The notes beneath the pieces were generated by a model, which had not been told where the DNA came from, did no database searches, and saw only the letters and a program-made list of their open reading frames with translations. Of a stretch of DNA of 41,588 bases, positions 32,698 to 39,500 are shown in pieces. The DNA lies in the NCBI GenBank assembly GCA_944332265.1, contig CALVJQ010000012.1, positions 1 to 41,588 on the forward strand, read 5' to 3'. The translations under genes were made by a program, and so were the position numbers. Source of the stretch: an uncultured Bacilli bacterium (GTDB lineage Bacteria > Bacillota_I > Bacilli_A > RF39 > UBA660). The stretch's first letter is position 1, and each line of letters begins with the position of its first letter.

Positions 32698-33591
32698 TTA
32701 CTCAACCCCCACATCTTCGTTATAGAATTTTTCACCAGTAATTAAGAAATAACAGTTAATAATAATAATTCCATGTAATATTAATTTAACATAAAATTTC
32801 TCTAACATTTCTAAATATTCAGTACGCCCAAATAATAATTGCATAACTAAAACTAACAAGAACAATGCTCCACCAAATGTTAAGAACTTCTTATGGAAAG
32901 TTTGACGATCCATTCTATCACGATATACACCTTCTACTAAAGCATCTATATCCATAGACATAAGTTCAAGAGCTTCCCCAGAATCACGAGCACCTTCTTT
33001 AGTAATTTGCAAGAATAATTGATGCATATTCTTTACCATATAATAAGGATAAGCACTATCAAAAAACTCAATAGATTGATCAATAGTACCATTTTCATAT
33101 GCCATTTGAATCATACGTTTAACATCACGTAATACTGGATCTTGTAAAATACCAGAATCACGAACACCTTCTAATGCTTTAACAAAACTTTGCGTAGTTG
33201 TAAATTCCATTATTACATTAGTAGTATAAACTTGAATTTGTTCAAATATGTATTCACTATATAATCTATTAGTACGTAAATAATTTAAGTAAGGTACAAA
33301 ACAAATAGCAATTACAACATAAACTATTGTTGTAATAACACTATAAAAATATAAAAATGAAATAGCTCCAGCAGCTCCACCCATCAATAAAACTTGTGTC
33401 ATATATTGACGTGGCGTATATTCATAACCTAATTCTTTTGTTTTTTCTTTTACTTCTCTATAACTATAAGGTGCATATGTATTATAAATTCCAGAAACAG
33501 TATCAGCAAAAAATTTATAAACATTGTCTCCAGTATTATAACGATAAGCCATTACAAAAATTGCAATAGCTAATAAAATTATTAACTCCAT
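32698..33591 (-). CDS. TadB-like pilus assembly membrane protein
   Basis: A 297-aa T2SSF-family protein: N-terminal TM, a pair of TM segments at about 68-105, the cytosolic helical F domain with T-T-Q-S-F-V-K-A-L-E-G-V-R and I-T-K-E-G-A-R-D-S-G-E-A-L-E, and two C-terminal TM segments. SD AAGGTGA precedes ATG 33591. 15 nt downstream of cpaF and 2 nt upstream of tadC. Confidence 0.86.
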   Translation of the reverse strand: MELIILLAIAIFVMAYRYNTGDNVYKFFADTVSGIYNTYAPYSYREVKEKTKELGYEYTPRQYMTQVLLMGGAAGAISFLYFYSVITTIVYVVIAICFVPYLNYLRTNRLYSEYIFEQIQVYTTNVIMEFTTTQSFVKALEGVRDSGILQDPVLRDVKRMIQMAYENGTIDQSIEFFDSAYPYYMVKNMHQLFLQITKEGARDSGEALELMSMDIDALVEGVYRDRMDRQTFHKKFLTFGGALFLLVLVMQLLFGRTEYLEMLEKFYVKLILHGIIIINCYFLITGEKFYNEDVGVE

Positions 33592-33606
33592 ATAGTCACC
33601 TTCTTT

Positions 33607-35145
33607 TTATAATACATCATTAGTTGCCACTACCTGTTGTGGCACAACATTTTGCTGTACAGGTACTTGTCCACTATTTGGAACAGCCACACTTGGAAAA
33701 GCATTAACTTGCATAGGTTGTTGATTAACTACCTGATTAGTATTCTGTCCTCCAACCTGTGGAAAAGCATTAGCTTGTACTTGTCCATTACTAACTTGAT
33801 TATTTTGCGACTGAGTTACCTGCTGTTGACTAGTTTGAGCCACATTAGGTTGTACTTGAATATTTTGCTTAACTTGTTGATTTGTAACAGCACTTTGTAA
33901 AGGTGGATTAGCACCATTACTAGCTTGATTAAGAACTGGTTGAGCACCAGCATTTTGTTGTGCATCGTCACTATCTTGGTTAAGTGCTTGATTTAATAAA
34001 TTAGCATTAGTTTCTTTCATAGCTAAATTATCTTTAGAAGAATCACGTAAATTAGACAAATCTTCTTTATAATCAGCATCTCCAAGTCCAAATATATCAT
34101 CAGTAGGAAAATAAATATTTCCAATTGCTAAATAATCAATCAACTTTTTAGTTGGATTATGTAACGTAACACGACCATCTAAAGTCTTAGAATACAAAAT
34201 ATTAGACTTAGGTTTATTAGTATCATCATCAACATAAAACTCACATATTTCCATAATTTCACGTTGAAAACGACCTAAAGCCTTAGAATAATAACCTTTA
34301 ACATATATTCCTATCTGAATATATCTATGAATTGATGACAAATATTGCTCAATATCTTGACTACCTTCCAACAAAGCATACATACGCATTGGAATACTTG
34401 AAGCTTTATCGGCGTGAATAGTTGAAATAATATGGTGACCTGATGAAATAGAGTTACGTACAGCCATAACAGCTTCAGCAGAACGAACTTCGGCTAGTAA
34501 TATCCATATTGGGTTCTGTCTCATGCAGGCTACCAATGATTCTGTATATGAAGCAATATTATTAGTCTTCATAGCTACAATATCACGATGAGGGAAAATT
34601 TTATCTAAGTGAAGCTCTAAAGTATCCTCAATAGATATTATTTTTTCATCTTCTTTAGTATTAGAAGCTAAATACTTAACAAGCTCTGTTTTACCAGAAC
34701 CAGTTTCTCCAGCAACCATAATATTACAATGTCCCCAAACACATTTTATTAAAAAATCATGCATTTGATCTGTAATATATTGTTCACTAATTAATTTATC
34801 TTTATTTAAACGAATTTTTGCAGGTGTTTTACGTATTAAACAAGCGATTCCATTAGTAGCAATGGAATCGTGAACAAAGTTCATACGTAATTCAGCACTT
34901 TCAGAGTCAAGAAATGGATGAGCCATGTTAAAAGTTCTACCCATAACGTTTGCACATTGAAATGCTAACTTTTCCATAAATGGATTATTAATATCAGGTC
35001 TTTCAACTTGATAAACACCTCTTGATAATGTCTTTAACCAAACTTGGCCACCATTACTATAAGAAATATCGGTTACATCATCGTCTTCTAAAAACTCAGA
35101 CAAAGGGCCAAAATCCATTTGGGAGAAAACATTTTTTTCATCCAT
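33607..35145 (-). CDS. CpaF/TadA-type secretion ATPase with Q/N-rich tail
   Basis: A 512-aa hexameric secretion ATPase of the VirB11/GspE superfamily. N-terminal domain 1-130; Walker A G-E-T-G-S-G-K-T (146-153), Asp box I-S-I-E-D-T-L-E-L-H (170-179), Walker B W-I-L-L-A-E-V-R-S (214-222) and His box S-S-G-H-H-I-I-S-T-I-H-A-D (234-246). This is the CpaF/TadA version (R-x-N-P-I-W-I-L-L-A-E-V-R). Residues 375-512 are a low-complexity Q/N/V/P tail not found in typical CpaF. SD GAGGGTGA precedes ATG 35145. In this composite locus it might also serve as the VirB11 that Gram-positive T4SS normally lack. Confidence 0.94.
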   Translation of the reverse strand: MDEKNVFSQMDFGPLSEFLEDDDVTDISYSNGGQVWLKTLSRGVYQVERPDINNPFMEKLAFQCANVMGRTFNMAHPFLDSESAELRMNFVHDSIATNGIACLIRKTPAKIRLNKDKLISEQYITDQMHDFLIKCVWGHCNIMVAGETGSGKTELVKYLASNTKEDEKIISIEDTLELHLDKIFPHRDIVAMKTNNIASYTESLVACMRQNPIWILLAEVRSAEAVMAVRNSISSGHHIISTIHADKASSIPMRMYALLEGSQDIEQYLSSIHRYIQIGIYVKGYYSKALGRFQREIMEICEFYVDDDTNKPKSNILYSKTLDGRVTLHNPTKKLIDYLAIGNIYFPTDDIFGLGDADYKEDLSNLRDSSKDNLAMKETNANLLNQALNQDSDDAQQNAGAQPVLNQASNGANPPLQSAVTNQQVKQNIQVQPNVAQTSQQQVTQSQNNQVSNGQVQANAFPQVGGQNTNQVVNQQPMQVNAFPSVAVPNSGQVPVQQNVVPQQVVATNDVL

Positions 35146-35178
35146 AAAATCACCCTCTTTTACTCTTAATAATATATA

Positions 35179-35985
35179 TTAACCACAAACAGTTAAATCT
35201 GTACACTCATTTGTAAGAATATGAGTTTGATTAATAATTAAAGCTTGTAATTCATCACTAGTCAACTCAGTAGCTTGAGGATTTGCAGAATATGATTTAT
35301 TTCTTACAACTGGTTGAATTTCAATCCCTAGTTTTTCTGCTTTACTAAGTAATAAGAACAAATTTTCAGGAACCGCAAACAATAAGTATTTAGGTTCTGT
35401 AGGATTATCCTTATCAGCAAAAACATTTTTACCATCAGCATCTTTAACAGCTAATACCTCAATAGAAGCTATCAATCTACCAAATACTAATTTACCTTCA
35501 TCCTCTTCAACATTCATTGACATATACAAGTCAATCTTATTGCTTGGCATAATTGAGTTAGCGTAAGTTGAATCATAATCAACAGCCAAACGATAAATAG
35601 TTTCACCATCTTGAATATTAGTAAAAACCGAATCAGGCATTTGTTCTTCAGAAATTAAATTATCACTAAAGAAAAATCCATTAGTAGGTATTTTACTATC
35701 ATAAGAAACTAACATATCTCTAATTCTATTTACATCTGTAACTAGATTAGTCATTCCGCTTAACATATCCTTAGGAACACTAGTATAAGCAATATTTTCT
35801 TCCGTAATCTTAGTTCCAGCCATTAATGTAGAAGTAGCATAAGGAACTTTAACTGGTTGAATAGATCTTTGAACACGCCAATTATACCCAGCATATAACA
35901 CAATTACACCTACCAATACACCAAGTATTGTTATTGTATTTTTGTTACTTAAAAACTTTTTAAAAGGTACAAGTAAATTTCCCAT
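35179..35985 (-). CDS. CpaB/RcpC-like SAF-domain protein
   Basis: A 268-aa protein with one TM (about 18-34) and an extracytoplasmic region starting with a SAF domain (about 46-115; V-P-Y-A-T-S-T-L-M-A-G-T-K-I-T-E-E-N-I), followed by the RcpC-type domain (D-S-T-Y-A-N-S-I-M-P-S-N-K-I-D-L-Y, V-L-A-V-K-D). CpaB/RcpC occurs next to CpaF in Tad loci, where it supports pilus assembly; in Gram-positives it would act at the membrane-wall interface. Two Cys lie at the C-terminus. SD GGAAGG precedes ATG 35985. Confidence 0.88.
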   Translation of the reverse strand: MGNLLVPFKKFLSNKNTITILGVLVGVIVLYAGYNWRVQRSIQPVKVPYATSTLMAGTKITEENIAYTSVPKDMLSGMTNLVTDVNRIRDMLVSYDSKIPTNGFFFSDNLISEEQMPDSVFTNIQDGETIYRLAVDYDSTYANSIMPSNKIDLYMSMNVEEDEGKLVFGRLIASIEVLAVKDADGKNVFADKDNPTEPKYLLFAVPENLFLLLSKAEKLGIEIQPVVRNKSYSANPQATELTSDELQALIINQTHILTNECTDLTVCG

Positions 35986-36006
35986 TCTATTCCTTCCTTT
36001 CGCTAA

Positions 36007-36522
36007 CTATACACCGTAATAATCACAATATTCCGTAATAGTATCTGGATCTGTACAATTAATTCCAGATTCATCACATTCTCTTTTTACTGAATCAAAT
36101 TCAACAATTAAATCAATTGAATTAACCACATCTAAACTTGTAACACCGTCATCAGTACCTTCTTCATTAGCAGAATCTCTACCAACTATAAATCCAGCAG
36201 TAGAAGTAGATATTCTAACACTTACTTTAGGAGGAGATTCATATAAATCATAAAATTTTACATCATATGTATCTGTAGCAGAAACAGTCTCAGCGAACCT
36301 CCTAAGGAAGTTTTCAACGAAAACTTCCTTTAAGATTCTTATCTGTCTAGTTTGTGAATAATAAGAATAATCAATTGAATCATAAATTGCACTATTAGCA
36401 ACTTCTTTTAATTGATAGTAATCTTGAGTATTAGTAGTTGTTGCATCATTAGCAAGCATCATTACTACTACTATAAATATCCCAAGTAATACTAACCAAT
36501 AACCCCAATAGGACTCTTTCAT
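36007..36522 (-). CDS. TadE-like minor pilin candidate
   Basis: A 171-aa protein starting M-K-E-S-Y-W-G, TM at about 8-27, then an extracellular domain with a long helix (Y-Y-Q-L-K-E-V-A-N-S-A-I-Y-D-S-I) and F-V-E-N-F-L-R-R-F-A-E, beta-rich second half and three Cys near the end. The single N-terminal helix and position between the giant surface protein and cpaB resemble TadE/TadF-type minor pilins, but I cannot confirm the family. A perfect hairpin lies inside the coding sequence (36304-36330). SD AGGAGGGAG precedes ATG 36522. Confidence 0.65.
   Translation of the reverse strand: MKESYWGYWLVLLGIFIVVVMMLANDATTTNTQDYYQLKEVANSAIYDSIDYSYYSQTRQIRILKEVFVENFLRRFAETVSATDTYDVKFYDLYESPPKVSVRISTSTAGFIVGRDSANEEGTDDGVTSLDVVNSIDLIVEFDSVKRECDESGINCTDPDTITEYCDYYGV
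36304..36330. repeat. Perfect 12-bp inverted repeat inside the TadE-like gene
   Basis: AAGGAAGTTTTC (36304-36315) and GAAAACTTCCTT (36319-36330) around a 3-nt loop. No T run follows on either strand, so it is not an obvious terminator; on the mRNA it would form a strong hairpin just upstream of an AGGAGG-like stretch. Confidence 0.7.
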
Positions 36523-36538
36523 ATAATTTCACTCCCTC

Positions 36539-39500
36539 CTATTTAAATGCTAATCTGAAGTATTTACCATCAGCTTCTTGTACATAATCAACCCAACGGC
36601 AACCACTATCAACTTTTTCTTGAATTTTTTCCATATTATTGGCTTCTCCAGCCATAACGAAACATGAACCATTTACTTCATTTTCTGTTAATAATCCAGA
36701 ATAAGCAGCACCAAGTTCAGGCATGTAATCCTCTAAGAATGAACTTCCATAATGTTGGAAACTAATATATTCATCATCAGGTCCAACTTCCCAACAATCA
36801 TTACTTGCACTATCGTTATCACATAATGATCTAATAGCATAACTTCCATAAACTCTTAGATTATTATAATTTACTTCATAACCATATTGATCATTATAAT
36901 CTCGTATAGCTGATAATGTTGATGGAGTTAAGTAATATGAATATTCAGGTTCATCCGAATAAACATTTTCGCCTTGTGATTGAATTGCTTGAAGTAATTC
37001 TCCACCTTTAGATGTTTGATACAAGTCTCCACTATATAGGAACTGTGAATCACCCCAGTTATTACCTAATACACGATCAGAATCAGAATTCAAATCACCA
37101 AGGTTAACTGTACTTGTCGCAAATGATATAACACCATTTTCATTAATATTCATCGAATCAGAATCAGATGGTTTATATGTTACTTTATCCTTATGAGCTT
37201 CTATATAATCATTTACTGTACCAGAATTTTCTACATAAGTACTAATTGTTGAACCGCAACATAAGCATAATTCTTCATATACTTCATAGAAACATGTACG
37301 AGTATTTAATTTAATTAATGATGTTTCACCGCCCATTAAACGACCAACTTTACCATCCATATAACTACCAATATCACCAAACTCATATGAATATAAATAT
37401 AGATTTCTTGGTGTATCTAAACCAATAGGGAATACATTGATACCTTCTTCTCTATTATCAGTACCATATGGCCACCATCTATTATTTTGAATTTCTTCAT
37501 TTATATTATAATTAACATCTTCACGTTTATTAGCTTTTTGTAAAGCATCTTCTTTATTATCACCATGTTCTTTTAAATCTCCAGCATTAATATACCAATA
37601 TCCTTTATTCTTATAGAAACTACTATTAGCAATTGAAGATTTAATGTAGTGAGCTTTAACATATTTTATTTCCATAGGGTAACAAGAACCGCTCTCCCAT
37701 TCATTACCATCTAACGCAGGAGAATAAGAATTAGCAGCCCCGTTAATAACACAGAACACTAAATTATTAGAAGCAAATTCAGGTGTTTCACTGCCAGATT
37801 CTCCACCATAAGTATTTATATCTTCGCCACTGAATTTACCAGAAGTATTGTAATAATAAGTACTTATATCATTTCTTGATAGTTGAACTTCAGAAGAATC
37901 AACAGGAATAGAATTATTTCTACTATGATATGCATTAACTTGTGAATCTTTTGATTCATTAGTTGCAGTAGCATAAGTTCCACCCCATACTTCATCATTT
38001 TTCTTTGTATATTCAACTAAAACATTATCACGGCCTAGAATAGTCATAAAATCGTCTTCATCATATTCATAAGCAACATGAGGATTAAATTTCGTATCAA
38101 TAGTTACATAATTAACATTAGTTTCATCTAAATATGAACCAGTTGAAATTTCATTATTAGCATACTCATTACCATTTTCATCTACTTTATCATCATCAGA
38201 TCTGTTATACAATTCAAAATGTTGACAATCATACATATTTCTAGATAAAGAATGAATATTATTAACCGCATTAGATGCATTAGCACTTTCTACATCCATT
38301 ATAGCAGTTGCTGTACCTTGAACTGCAGATTTCATTCTTTTGAATGCTTCTTCCTCATTAGCATTTTCAGAAGAATCACTACAGAAATTATTGTCTTTAT
38401 CAAGATATGATTTACAAATTGCACCATTAGATGTAGGCCCACTAGGTGACTCAGGCATTCCAGTAATACCTTCTATACTTCCTAAAGAACCAGTATCTCT
38501 ATCAGAGTAACCTTCAACACCACAATTTATAGTAGCAGTTCCTCCAGCTGAAGTAGCAGGATTAAATTTACACACAAACTGTTCACCTTCAGAGAAATAT
38601 ACATCCGAATCTTCTCCAACACTATTAGAAGTTCCCCCATCATTATGGATATACAAAGTGTATTGGCCTCCTTCAACTTTCTTTTTATTCTCGATACTAT
38701 AATCAACATAATAAGCATAGACATCACATTTATCTACTTCTTTTACACAATCAGAACCTTGAAGTTCATAACCAGATGAACATTCATATTCACCTTCCTC
38801 ATTCTTTGTAGCAGGGATTGTTTTCTTATAATGTCCCATTCCCATTACGCCACCAGAATCTACAGTACCATCAAATACATATCCATCGCCAACTTCACTA
38901 GCTTCAGGTATTTCATAACAAACTCTTTGATTAGTAGTTACAGAAACATCAGCATCAGACTGCTTTTCTACTTCAGAATAAGTATGAGCAGCTTCAGAAT
39001 ATTTATTATATGCAGCAATAGCATAAGAAGACTCTGTAACTAAATCATCCATATATTTATCATAATCAATATAAGTTGTATAACAAGTTCTAGAACCACC
39101 AATAAAGATATCTGAATTAGTAGTTGAAAAATAAGTTCCAGCAGCTACTGCATGTTCACCAACAAAATTACCAAAAGATTCAAGAGAAATTTGCCAATTT
39201 TCACCACAAGATACTTGGCAATACCTATTTCCTGAATAATAAGAAACATTTAAAGTATTTCCAGCTTTATCTTTCATTTGGAAATCGTCAGCTTTTTCAA
39301 TACTGTAATCTTCAGTAACATTAACAACACATGTTCCTATTTGATCAACATATCCACCATTTTCCCATTTAGCACCTTCACGAATTTCATATAACTCAGC
39401 ACTACCTAAATTATCAGAATTTAATCCACATACTGAAGACATAGTTGAAACAGTACAAGGATCACCAGAACACAAATTTTCAATAATATATTTATATTTA

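Noticed and set aside
33607..34030. Q/N-rich coding tail as a DNA repeat array or CRISPR
   Set aside because: Repetition is at the amino-acid composition level only; no regularly spaced identical DNA units are present, and no cas genes are in the window.
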